A stretch of DNA of 64,000 nucleotides from Eremophila alpestris peregrina (taxonomy: Eukaryota > Chordata > Aves > Passeriformes > Alaudidae). Of the stretch, positions 1 through 9,349 are shown one piece after another. The notes beneath the pieces are model-generated. The model searched no databases. It was not told the DNA's origin and was given only the letters and a program-made list of their open reading frames with translations. Location of the stretch: the NCBI GenBank assembly GCA_009792885.1, contig WMCF01000205.1, forward strand, positions 1 to 64,000, in the 5' to 3' direction. The position numbers were made by a program, and so were the translations under genes. The number at the start of each line of letters is the position of its first letter. Position 1 is the first letter of the stretch.

Positions 1-2600
1 GGGATGATTTTTGGGGGTAGGAGCCCCCAAAGGCAGCAGAACTGGCCTTAACCACCTTTTGGGGGAATCTCTCCTCCTTCTTCCTCAGCAAATTCCCACT
101 GTCCAAACCCAGCCTGAGGCTCAGCTCCCCACCCCCTCAATCTCTCCAAGGAACTGGGCTTGGAGTTCCCAATCCAGCAGGGCAGAAATGCTCTTGTCCT
201 ACTTGTATATCCTAATTGCAGTCATTGCTTAATAAATAATTGAAAGTCAATAAAGGAATGAAGAGAAATAAGAACTGCCAGCTCCAACCAAGGGATTCTC
301 AAACCCCTTATCAATGATTTATTTAATGAACCAAGTCAAACCAAGTAAATAACACCACACTGATACAGAATGATTCTTTTAAATTTATAGATAAATATTG
401 CAGAATGTAAAAACCTTTCTGTTGAGGGTTAGATTTGGTTGTTGTCTTTTTGTTTGTTTTGCCTTTTAGAATTTTTTCCCTCAAGTTGCTAAGACAGTAA
501 TGGCTGAGTGATTATCGGTATTTATGAAAGACAAAAGAAACCAGGGAAGGAAGGACCGAAGGGACGGGGAGCTGGGGTGTGGTCACTTTTCCCCTTGGCA
601 CCGAGGAGAGAGGACCAGGCTTTTTGGCTGGCTGCGAGAGGAGTTTCACGGTCACCATCATCTCCGCTCCTGGGAAAAACTCACCACCATCTGCTCGTGT
701 GTCCGGGGATTTCTCCTCTTGCCCTGCTGGGGTGGGCCCGAGCCTGTCCCGTCGTCGCTTTGAGGCTTTTGCCTACGCTGACCTCACCCTCTGCTCAGCC
801 GGGATATCTCTGCTGCTCCAGCCACCCCTGCGGGACTGCTCATCTGCTTCATCACCAGCCTGGGATCTCCCACCGATACAGCTTAGTGCCTCAGAGACAC
901 TGGGGATCAGACTGCCCTGGGATTTGTGGTCCCTCGAGGTTCTTGGTTTCTGCTTTATTATTAATGCTGTAGTTGTTTGTTTGTTTGTTTGCTTGTTTTG
1001 TTAGATATATATATATATATATATTCGTAAAAAAAACCTGTTATTCCCATTCCCACATCTTTTTGCCTGAGAGCCCCTTAATTTCAAATTTATAATAATT
1101 CGGTGGGAGGGGGTTTGCATTCTCCATTGCAAGGGGAGAGCACCGGCTTCCCCCAGCAGATACCTGTCTTTTCAAACCAAGACACTTTCTAAACCAGAAA
1201 CTCTTTTAAGAGATATACAGGGCGCAGCTGCAGAGAGAGTCTTGGGATTCAGAGGAAAAAACCCCAAGTTTTCAGTCTTCAGCATCTTGCACTATGTGGC
1301 CATTGACAGCAAACGTGGCTTCAGCCTCAGGAAGACACAGAGAGTCAGGGATTTTGCAGATCCTGGTCTCAGCTCAGCCTTTCAGCAGGTACAGTCTGCA
1401 GGGAGAGAGAAGAAAATGGGTCAGAGTGGGCAGGTGACTTCCAGAAAATCATCCTCATTCCTGGAGCATGAAGTAGGGCTGTAAGAACTTCCCCAAAGGT
1501 TCATTTCCCTGAGGGCTCAGCACAGGCTGGACCTGCCATGGACAGACCATGGAAAGCCCAGGAGTAAAAGCTTCTCAGCCAATTCCATCAAACATTCCAA
1601 AATCAGGCTCCTGGGCTGCCACGATCTCCTCTCCCACCTTCAAACATCCACAATGAGCTCTGTTGCTGTTGAGCAGCATTCCAAAACAAAATGAACAAAA
1701 GAAAACCCAAACCACTTCCTGAGATGATTCTTGCTTTATAGCACAACTGCTTGCTTTTACTGAAAAGCACTAGGTGGAACACTCATCCAGCATGAGAGAC
1801 ACTGACAATTAGTCAAAGGCACAGAAAACAAATCACAACCAAAATATCAGCATTAACACAAAAACGTCCTGAATTAATTGCTCAAACAGATACCAAGCCT
1901 TGCTTAAAGGAGTGTTGCCTTCAGCCTGGTTTGGTTTCCTCCCTTTGAAGCTGTAAAACAACTGACCTTCAACACCTCATGGAAAAGCATTTATCTCATG
2001 CTGCAAAAAAAGCCTTTTCTTACATCATATTTTAGCCCTGAACTTGCAAAAGCCCCTACCAAAGTAACAACTCACCACATGCAGTTCTTGGGCCATTCCT
2101 GTCTTTGAGCATGAGCCAAGCTAAAGCTGTGGAGACAAGAAAAAGAGTTAATGCTGGGTCACCCTGAATTTTTAAGCCTTCTGATAAGTTGCAGTTTGGA
2201 GTCAGTTTTCCCATGGTTTTTCACGTAAATAACAGGTGTTGTTCTCTAACTAGCTTGGATGTTTACATTCTTCTTAGTGGGATGGATTTCCTTGACAAGC
2301 ATGTGTATTAGCCAGTGTGTGTGTGGAGGTGGGAATTTTCTCACCCAATTAGAACCTTGTCCTCCTCTTGTATATAATATTCCTGATTTTTAATAAACAT
2401 CTCTTTCCTTTCTTTTCCCTTGTGATTGCTGTGCCTTGCCATTCTTTCATGTAGCAGTGAGACATCACTGCTCCTTTGGAAATGACAGAATCACAGGGAG
2501 GCTCTTGATTAGGCACACCCAGCTCAGTAGATAGTGAATAGCAGCAAAGTCAGGAGATAAATGCTTTGCTTTAGAGACAAAAATTTAAATAAATATTTAC
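1..2600. other. No gene recognised; AT-rich with short simple repeats
   Basis: I see no exon with matching splice signals and no protein I recognise. The stretch contains a TTTG-rich run near 970-1000, a short (AT)n microsatellite at about 1004-1025, and a TATATAA-like motif near 2370 followed about 20 bases later by AATAAA near 2391. The short open frames here have no supporting features and look like chance. It lies downstream of the 3' end of the minus-strand URB1-like unit. Confidence 0.5.
1004..1025. repeat. (AT)n microsatellite
   Basis: This is an uninterrupted alternation of A and T just after a TTTG-rich stretch, giving about ten dinucleotide units. It is an ordinary simple repeat, likely variable in length between individuals. 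Confidence 0.85.
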
Positions 2601-2638
2601 ATTAAACCAAGAGTCTACAGACTGACTGCTCACAAGTC

Positions 2639-2933
2639 TTTATTAAGAAAAGCCCCTGGGGTATCCTCCTAAGGGACACAAGAGGAGCTCCTGGGCTGGG
2701 ACACAGCCTCAGGCAGCTCTGCTCCCTGCAGCACAGGCCACCCCTGGCTTTCAGCTCCTTCCCAGCCTTTGCCACGTCCCCACAGATCCCAGAGGATGAC
2801 AGGGCCAAGCTGCACGTTCCCCACTCTCCTGCAGTTCAGTGAGGATTTCCCCTCAGAGCTGCCCCTGCAGAGCAGCCACACACAACTCAGCAGGGCTCAG
2901 CCTTGTCTCCAGAGCTTTGAGTATCGTGTCCAC
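2639..2933 (-). pseudogene. Terminal exon-like block i with stop and poly(A) signal
   Basis: The pyrimidine-rich acceptor TGGTTACTCTGCAG leads into 26 codons reading VDTILKALETRLSPAELC then VAALQGQL and a TGA at 2855-2853. About 210 bases of non-coding sequence follow, then AATAAA on the minus strand at 2644-2639. This looks like the last coding exon and 3' UTR of the unit. No lesion is visible in the coding part. Confidence 0.5.
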
Positions 2934-3669
2934 CTGCAGAGTAACCAGGGAAACACACCTGGGCACACACAGCATTTGACAGCACAAAGAGCACGTGTGG
3001 AGCTCAGAAAGGGCTCAAATCTCATCTCACATCTGCCATTCTTTTCATCTGATTCTTTCCTTGTAATTCTGTACTTTGAAAGCTCCCCCAAGTCCAGCAG
3101 TCACTGTCCACACAGTGACTCTTCCCAGCCTTGGGAAGTGTCAGAGCCACACACTCAGCTTTTGCTGGGCAACCTTCAGCTTCCACAGTCAACTTCCTGA
3201 CACTGTTTGCTCCCAACTCTTCCTATCTGCAGTCACAAGAGTTTAGCAGAGCAAAACATGGACTTGGCTTATCATGAATAGTTTATGATTAATATTTCAA
3301 TGCAAAGTTGCAGCAAAAGCATGAAGTCCATTTGCCCAAAAGGCAGAAGAAATGTAACTAAAAGTTAAGGGAATATCTGGAGAAGTGAATCAGAACTAAC
3401 TAGAAACAACATATCAAAGTACTGAGACATAAATAGGAACCTAATGCTGTGCTTGATAAACAGAAAATGCCAATTGCCATGAAAATGGAAGGAAAAGTGA
3501 CTGAAACTCTTGCATAACACAAGGTACCAATCCCATGAAGCAGTCCAGTCCATGTCCCAATGCACTGCATTGCTCTGGGTGCAATAACCTCTTCTGCAGA
3601 AACTACTGAAGCATATGAAGGTTCCACAGAGGTGATTTAAACAAAGAATGATACAAGGTTACATCTCAC

Positions 3670-3762
3670 CCTTTGCAGCACCTCTTGCAAGGCAGCTCGA
3701 CTTTCCAGAGCAAGCAGCTCCTTGGGAATCAGAGCTTGCTCTTCCAGGTTCCCAGAGTACAG
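3670..3762 (-). pseudogene. Exon-like block h, same minus-strand unit
   Basis: Acceptor GGCATCTCAG and donor GTGAGA bound exactly 31 codons reading LYSGNLEEQALIPKELLALE then SRAALQEVLQR. The frame is open and codon-like, with an amphipathic helix pattern. Phase 0 at both ends fits the terminal block i but not the end of block g. Membership in the URB1-like unit is inferred from strand and position. Confidence 0.5.
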
Positions 3763-4843
3763 CTGAGATGCCACAGGTTAGAGCCTGCACTTCCCACTCT
3801 GAAGCCAAAAATCCAAATGCAGCACTCCTGCAGAGCCCTGAGAGACAGCCATGGGTTCTGGGGCACAGGATACAGTGAAAAATTGCACAGACACCAAGAA
3901 CAGTGCAGGGCTGGCTGGGAGAAGCAGCATCACTCTCTGAGAAAGTGCCATTCTGCAGCCAGGTGTGTGCTTTGGAGGATTTTACTGCCATGGAAAAAAC
4001 AAAGTATTGTAGCTGTGGAATCAAGAAAAAAATCCCAAACCCACTGTCCAGAGTCCGAGGGTGAACACCCACAGCATCACAGCAAAATAAATGGGATCTT
4101 CAGAAAAACAACAGACACATTCAAACCAGTCCAGATGAACAACCACTGTCTGTTAGAACAATGCTTGCAAAGATCTCTGCCATGGAGCCTTAATTTAGGA
4201 TACAGTTACTGAAGAATATTTTAGGACCACTCTTAAGTGCTATAAACCAACCAAACCCAAGCACACTTGGATTTTCTAGACAGAATTTAAGAGGGCTGAG
4301 TGAGAGTCTCAAGCACATCCTCAGCTGTCACATTTGCCTTTGCCCACCTCAGGGAGGACAGAGCAGATGTGGCCAGTGCAGGTCAGAGCCAGCCCAAGCT
4401 CTGCCTGAGCCCCTCTGGCCACACTCCTGCTGGCAATGCTGACCCCTATCAGGCTCCAGCCAGGCCTGGGGGGTGCTGGCTTTGTGTCCTCTTCTGATCA
4501 CATGGGGAGGAACCCTCCTGTGCCCTGCACCTGGGGATATTTTCTGGGCTGGAATGCAATTTCTCATGCAAAAGGCAGACAGGGTTGTTTTGGTTTGGTT
4601 TTTTTCCTAGGATTTGCCTTACACAGGTGATGTTCCTCAAAAGGGAGCCCTATAATTCCAAGAGCAGCAATGCAGAAAACCACTGTGGGACAGAGCAGCA
4701 GAAAAAGCTGCCTCTGGACTTGCCAGAGATGTAACAGGAGCACCCTCAGGGCAATGCCTGGGGAGTGAAGTGGAGCTGGCAGGCTGAGCCATAAACATTC
4801 TGCATTTCCCTTTCAACAGAGTCAATACTGAAACAGAACAAAC

Positions 4844-4932
4844 CTCTCTTGTAGTCCAGATGCCTTGAGGAGCACCTGTAGATGCTGCCAAGAGTCCTTG
4901 AGCAGCCAGAGGAGAAGAAGGTTTCTACCATG
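4844..4932 (-). pseudogene. Exon-like block g, same minus-strand unit
   Basis: Acceptor TTCTTACTTACAG opens a phase 0 frame reading NLLLLWLLKDSWQHLQVLL and KASGLQER, ending two bases into a codon at a GTTTGT donor. The Leu-rich helical pattern matches the neighbouring URB1-like blocks. The phase does not follow directly from exon f, so an intervening exon or an indel is needed. I place it in the URB1-like unit by context only. Confidence 0.5.
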
Positions 4933-5120
4933 CTGTAAGTAAGAAATAACATTTAGTCAGAACAAAATAAAAGGAAGCACCTCTCCCCATCCCTTTTCTA
5001 AATTTATGCAGAAGAAATTTTTTAAGTATTCATTCTTGCTTTACACAGTGTAAATGATGAGCACATCCTTCAGGCTGAATTTGCAACAGCTCCTCAGGCT
5101 GACTGACCTCAGCAAGACCA

Positions 5121-5300
5121 TCAGAATCACTGAATTGTGGAAGGGACCTTAAAGCTCATCCCATTCCACCCTCTGCCCTGGGCAGGGACACATTGCACTG
5201 TCCCAGGCTGCTCCAAGCCCCAGTGTCCAACCTGGCCTTGGCCACTGCCAGGGATCCAGGGGCAGCCGCAGTTTCCCAGTTCCTCCCAGCACTGCCTTGT
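5121..5300 (-). mobile_element. CR1 LINE 3' fragment
   Basis: The + strand reads GAAGGGACCTTAAAGCTCAT, then CCATTCCACCC, GGGCAGGGACAC, GCTGCTCCAAGCCCC and CAACCTGGCCTTGG. These are hallmark words of avian CR1 in reverse orientation. The element is truncated, and its 5' end sits next to the donor of URB1-like exon f. Confidence 0.85.
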
Positions 5301-5330
5301 TTGGTGAGTGACAAGAACAAGACAAGTCAC

Positions 5331-5599
5331 CTGTCTGCTCCTCACACTCCTCTGTCACTGCTGGCAGGCACAGGGATTTCAGCAGCTCGTGGCAGGTGCT
5401 GGCCAGGCCCTGCTCCTCCAGGAGCTGCAGCAGGATGGGACTGAGCACACCCAGCTCCCTGCAGAGCCCAGCTGAGGTGCTGCTGGCCTGGCTGTAAAGC
5501 TTGAGGAGGTTGTTCCTCAGCGTCTCATCCCCGAGCATCACCCTCTGGAGAGCAGCAATCCACACGAGGTGAGGCTTGAGGTTTCTTCTTTAATATTTG
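5331..5599 (-). pseudogene. URB1: URB1-like exon f with in-frame stop
   Basis: With acceptor TTCATGCAG, the phase required by exon e gives Cys-Lys-Tyr and then TAA at 5592-5590. After the stop the same frame reads LKPHLVWIAALQRVMLGDE, LRNNLLKLYSQ and LLQLLEEQGL, reaching donor ACAG|GTGACT. The long helical open frame after the stop shows this was coding sequence. I assign it to URB1 by position, strand and phase more than by recalled similarity. A CR1 fragment begins only about 30 bases past the donor. Confidence 0.55.
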
Positions 5600-6050
5600 C
5601 TGCATGAAGAAAACCAGCATCAAAACAAACATCAGATACTCCAAAGGATTTTCCTGGTACAGATCCTGCCAGGGAGGTGCTCTCCTGTGTGGATTCAGTT
5701 CTTACTTAAGTCCCAGCCTCGTTCAGCAGCCTCATGGAGCCTGCGCTGTTCCAAGGGGCTCCAGCAGCTCCCAGGGACTCCAGGCTGGAACCTTGTTCCA
5801 AACTGCATCACCCAGCCTGGAGATGAGAGAAGCTCCTGAAGCCTTACTTTATTGCCCAAGTATTCAAACACCTAAATCCTCCTGGCAAAGAAATCCCATC
5901 CGAATTCACTACTCAAAACACAAACCGAAGGTGAAAAAAGCCATTCATCTACCAGAGATAAAGAAATCCTCCTGCCCTTAATAAAGTTCAAACTTGCAAA
6001 GGGAATGAAATGCAAACAAACTAAAACAGAAAATAAAACAACGGACCTAC

Positions 6051-6224
6051 CATGTATGTTTGCCTAATGTGACCAAAACACACAGAAATTCATATATAAG
6101 CTGAATAGGAAAAGTTTTCTCTTCTCTTGGGATTGATCCTTGTTTTCTCTTGTCTCCATAATTTGTTAGCCACGGAGCATGAAGTAAGGAAATAATTTCA
6201 TTTATCACCTTGTTTTCCAGAAAC
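6051..6224 (-). pseudogene. URB1: URB1-like exon e, intact
   Basis: Acceptor TTTTTCAG and donor GTAGGT bound 174 bases. The first base completes the Arg codon begun in exon d; then FLENKVINEIISLLHAPWL, NYGDK, a hydrophilic stretch and IQLIYEFLCVLVTLGKH follow. It ends two bases into a codon. The repeating hydrophobic spacing suits the alpha-helical C-terminal domain of URB1. An A/C-rich low-complexity run lies just upstream in the intron (about 6230-6400). Confidence 0.7.
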
Positions 6225-6924
6225 CTGAAAAACAAAACAAAACAATTAAAAAAAAAACCAACCCAAAACCAAAAGCAACAACGAATGTCCCCACCCCCAA
6301 AAAACAAACCAAAACAAAAACAAAAACAAACAAACAAACAGAAAACCAACAGCGACAAAACAGCAAACCCACAAACCCAAAAAAGACACCACGACCACCA
6401 AAAAAAGCCCACATTTGGAAGGCAGACCCTCACCAGCAGCTGGTCCATCACCTACAGGGGACCTTATTCTAATGCACTTCTGGTGCACTTGCCTGAACCT
6501 GTCAGGGCACTGTGCAGAAGAGATTTTTTGTGCATATATGTGAGGGAGAGGCAAGGGCAGGAGGAATGTTCTAGATGGCTCAGATCCATTCCTGTGCCAC
6601 TTCCTGTGCAGCAGGTGCTGTGACAGGATGTGAACTCAGGGTGCTGGGAATTTAAAAGGTACAGACACCAATACAAGGTGCCATTTTGCTTTCTCAGTTT
6701 CTCAAGGAAGTGCTTTCCAATTCATGAAGCACCCCCCCATCATCTCTTCTACCACAACCTGATTCTGTTTTCACAGCCACAAGGGACACCTCAGAGCTCA
6801 GCAAGTCCTGCCAGTGCAGCCCTTGGTGCCCCTGCCTGCCATCCTTGTGCTCATACTCCGTCACAGAATGATTCTGGTGTGGGCAGTAAAGCTGTTCCCA
6901 TTTCCCCTGGACCTCTCTGGTTTC

Positions 6925-7034
6925 CTTTTCTCTGAGCTGTGCAGGACCCACGTGAGGAGGCTGTGATCCTGCATCAGCTCACAGACAGCTCTGGGGACAC
7001 AGGCAGCACTTTGTAATATCTCCAGAACACAACA
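6925..7034 (-). pseudogene. URB1: URB1-like exon d, donor site lost
   Basis: Acceptor TTCTGTTTCAG, then CCVLEILQSAA and CELMQDHSLLTWVLH in one open frame ending in EK plus two bases of an Arg codon. The next exon supplies the base that completes it. The expected donor position reads AG|GAAACC, where one T-to-A change from GT would explain the loss. The frame itself is open. Confidence 0.7.
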
Positions 7035-7654
7035 CTGAAACAGAACATGCAACTTGCTCTTTTACAGTCAGGGTCTAATTCTCTAACTTAGAATTAGCAA
7101 TCGGACTGGTATCTGATCAGTACTTCAAGGTAAAAGGAACACCACTTGCTCTCCCCAACTCTAGGGAAGGAAAGACATTCTCTGCTCAAAGCTTCACACC
7201 ACAGCTGCTGCTCTTACAAGGAATATTCAGAAGCAAGACAATTTTATCTTTTTGCCCAAGGTTTTGATACCTGAAATGCTCAGGGTGGATACTCCCAAAC
7301 CTGAGAGCTCCTGGCACTAGAGTTTCCCTCCTGCTGAAGGTAACAAATGTGCTGGATCGGGAACAGAGAGCCCCAAAAAAAGAAAAGGTCCTGACTGTAG
7401 GCATAAAACCACGGTAGCCACATGAGGCTCCATGATGGCAGGAACCTGTTCCAGGTTCAGGGGATAAGGATGTGACTGGTTTGGACATCAGCAATTATTT
7501 CCCCCTCCACACAGACACAAAATCAACAAGGAACAGATTTCCAAGAAGGCCAAGGCAGAGTCAGCTGCTCCTTTCTGCTTTGTGCTTGAGATCTCAAAGC
7601 CATGCAGACTTCTGTGGTTCGGGGTTTTTTGGTGCTTTCTTTTGAAATTCTTAC

Positions 7655-7798
7655 CTGGGAGCCCTCATCACACAATGGACTGTTGAAAAAGGAAAGAATG
7701 ACCTGGAAAATCCTCTGGTAGTCATACAGCTCATAGCAACGTTTGTCATGCAGCCCTTCCCCAAGGAATCTGAGGATCCACTCACGCTCTGCTTTGTC
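7655..7798 (-). pseudogene. URB1: URB1-like exon c, intact
   Basis: This block of exactly 48 codons, phase 0 at both ends, has a CTTCCAG acceptor and a GTAAGA donor. It reads DKAEREWILRFLGEGL, then CYELYDYQRIFQVILSFF and SPLCDEGSQ. This is the most URB1-like block in the window and has no internal damage. Its exact fit between neighbouring phases is strong evidence that the whole series derives from one gene. Confidence 0.75.
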
Positions 7799-8329
7799 CT
7801 GGAAGCCCCAAAGCAAAATCCCACCATCAGACATTTAGACATTTCCAAACCAATACCTGCTCCTAAAAGCACAAAACCCTGGTTCCCTGTGAGTGCCAGC
7901 TCAGGGCTTACCACAGCTTGTTCTGGACTTCTCCGTTTCCATTCCTATCAAATTTAATCCCTAACATCCATCAGGAACAGTCAGTCTGCAGCCCAAACAT
8001 GCAGTGGAAATGCAACTGTAGAAGCTGCTGTTCCTACAATTCTTCAGTTGAACCCAACATTACTAATCAAAACCCAGAGATGAAGGTAAGCTACTTGGGG
8101 CAGAATATTCTGTTTATTGTGCTCACAGAGCACACACAGCACAACTCGTGCATTTGTATTAAGAAAACAACAAAACCCCCACAGAAATAGCATTTTTAAT
8201 TCCAATATGAAACAAAAGAAAGTCGCCTCTAATTAACCACCTATGGGAGAACAAGATTTTGTTCTATTTTTATGGCTTTTTTCTATAAATTTCTCAATAA
8301 TTACTGGATACTTAAAATGGGACTCTTAC

Positions 8330-8435
8330 CTCAAAATCCAAACTGTAGAAAAGGTGAAAAAAACCTGGTGCTTTCCTCAGGTCCAAGTACTGGTGTGACT
8401 GAAGGTATCTGTTACCTTTATGTACATGTGCTCCT
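8330..8435 (-). pseudogene. URB1: URB1-like exon b, single-base deletion
   Basis: The acceptor TTCTCTTCACAG leads into EEHMYIKV, whose first codon is completed by the last base of exon a. The reading then shifts by one: NRYLQSHQYLDLRK and PGFFHLFYSLDFE are found only in the next frame, up to a strong GTAAGA donor. One base is missing near 8415, between the Val and Asn codons. The exon is 106 bases long; 107 would keep the phase with exons a and c. Confidence 0.7.
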
Positions 8436-8728
8436 CTGTGAAGAGAAAAAGCTGGCATTGTGGAGGAGCACAACGTTCCCAAGGCACAACCACGGAGAAC
8501 AATAAATGGAAGCAGCACTGTGCAGCATTCCAAGCTGGGAGCACAGCCCAGGAACTGCACAAGACCTTGCTCTGGGGCTCATTCTATTGCTGGCCATCCC
8601 TCCCCTTCTCTTCCCCAGAATGAAAAGCTCAGTCCAGAGTGCATGAGCACAAAGCAGGTGAGGAGATTAACATTCCCCAAGGCTCTGCTGTTCATCCCAG
8701 CAGTGACACAGGCAGGAAGTTCCAGGAC

Positions 8729-8830
8729 CTGGCTTCAGGATCTGCTGTGCCACTCGAGGGTCAGGGAGAAGGTGAACCTGAAGTTCGGCTGCCCGATTCC
8801 ATCCTGCACAGCATCCAAGAGATACAGCAG
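8729..8830 (-). pseudogene. URB1: URB1-like exon a, frame broken by a deletion
   Basis: A good acceptor (pyrimidine tract then TTGCAG) opens phase 0 coding that reads LLYLLDAVQDGIGQP and then FTFSLTL. After that the frame runs to TGA. A second frame then supplies VAQQILKP and ends one base into a codon before a GT. The URB1 family has a few residues between these two stretches, so about ten bases appear deleted near 8750-8760. With ten bases restored, the exon length would fit the phase needed by the next exon. The GTCCTG donor is weak. Confidence 0.65.
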
Positions 8831-9060
8831 CTGCAAGAGCCCAGGGAGAGAAGCCTGAGCCACGGCCCAAGTGAACCAAAGGGAGCATGAACACATAAAT
8901 CAGCTCCTGGGACATTTCACAGGCCATACAGGTCAAATATCAACTCCATCAGAATTTCCATTCCTACAAGCAGAATTCCCAAGAATTTCTAAAACACATT
9001 TCCCACTGGCTCTTGATTGTAACAGGAGGAAGCACAAAGCAGTAGAAAAAGGAAACTGAA
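8831..9060. other. Breakpoint-side stretch without exons
   Basis: Upstream (in transcription) of the first URB1-like block I find no further exon-like sequence before GC-rich DNA begins near 9065. If the URB1-like unit is a segmental copy, its 5' junction should lie here or just beyond. No terminal repeats or obvious target-site duplication are visible by eye. Confidence 0.4.
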
Positions 9061-9349
9061 CTAAGGCTAAAAGCATTCCCTGCTGCGGGAGCTAAAACTT
9101 CTCGCTGGGAGCCGCTGCCCGGCTGAACCCCGGCACGGAGAGCAGCCGCCGGCTCCTGTGGGTGCTGCGGCCAGGGAATGGCTCCGGCAGCTCCGCCGAC
9201 TGCTCTGTGCCGCTGCTGGAGCGTTCTCCTGCATTTCCCGGCCCGGAGGGAGGCGGTGGCTCGGGACGGGTTCGGGATCCTCTCGCATGAAAGGCGCGGC
9301 GTGAGCGGCACGGAGCCATCCCCGCCGCTGCCTGTCGGTGCCCGCCCGT

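Larger units (their letters stand above)
2639..8830 (-). pseudogene. URB1: URB1-like 3' gene fragment, unprocessed and decayed
   Basis: At least nine exon-like blocks on the minus strand carry AG acceptors and mostly GT donors. Read in order they resemble the C-terminal part of URB1 (Npa1 family), a large nucleolar scaffold of early pre-60S ribosome particles. Recognisable stretches include LLYLLDAVQDGIGQP, VAQQILKP, EEHMY, HQYLDLRK, REWILRFLGEGL, CYELYDYQRIFQVILSFF, SPLCDE, DHSLLTWVLH and IISLLH. The set ends with a stop codon and AATAAA. No upstream URB1 exons are seen above 8830, so the copy is truncated at its 5' side. Lesions include two frame-shifting deletions, a lost donor and an in-frame TAA. 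The introns remain, so it was copied or moved as DNA, not through mRNA. The family call rests on remembered URB1 features. A functional gene with assembly errors is the main alternative, but the substitutions (TAA, lost GT) make it less likely. Confidence 0.7.

Noticed and set aside
2769..3200. 143-codon + strand open frame
   Set aside because: It lies antisense to the terminal exon-like block and its intron, with no recognisable domain.
6205..6554. Minus-strand Phe/Gly/Cys-rich frames upstream of URB1-like exon e
   Set aside because: They read through an A/C-rich simple stretch in the intron; the real coding block begins at the TTTTTCAG acceptor at 6224.
2639..8830. Idea that the URB1-like unit is a processed retrocopy
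   Set aside because: Introns with AG acceptors and mostly GT donors separate the blocks, which a copy of spliced mRNA would lack.
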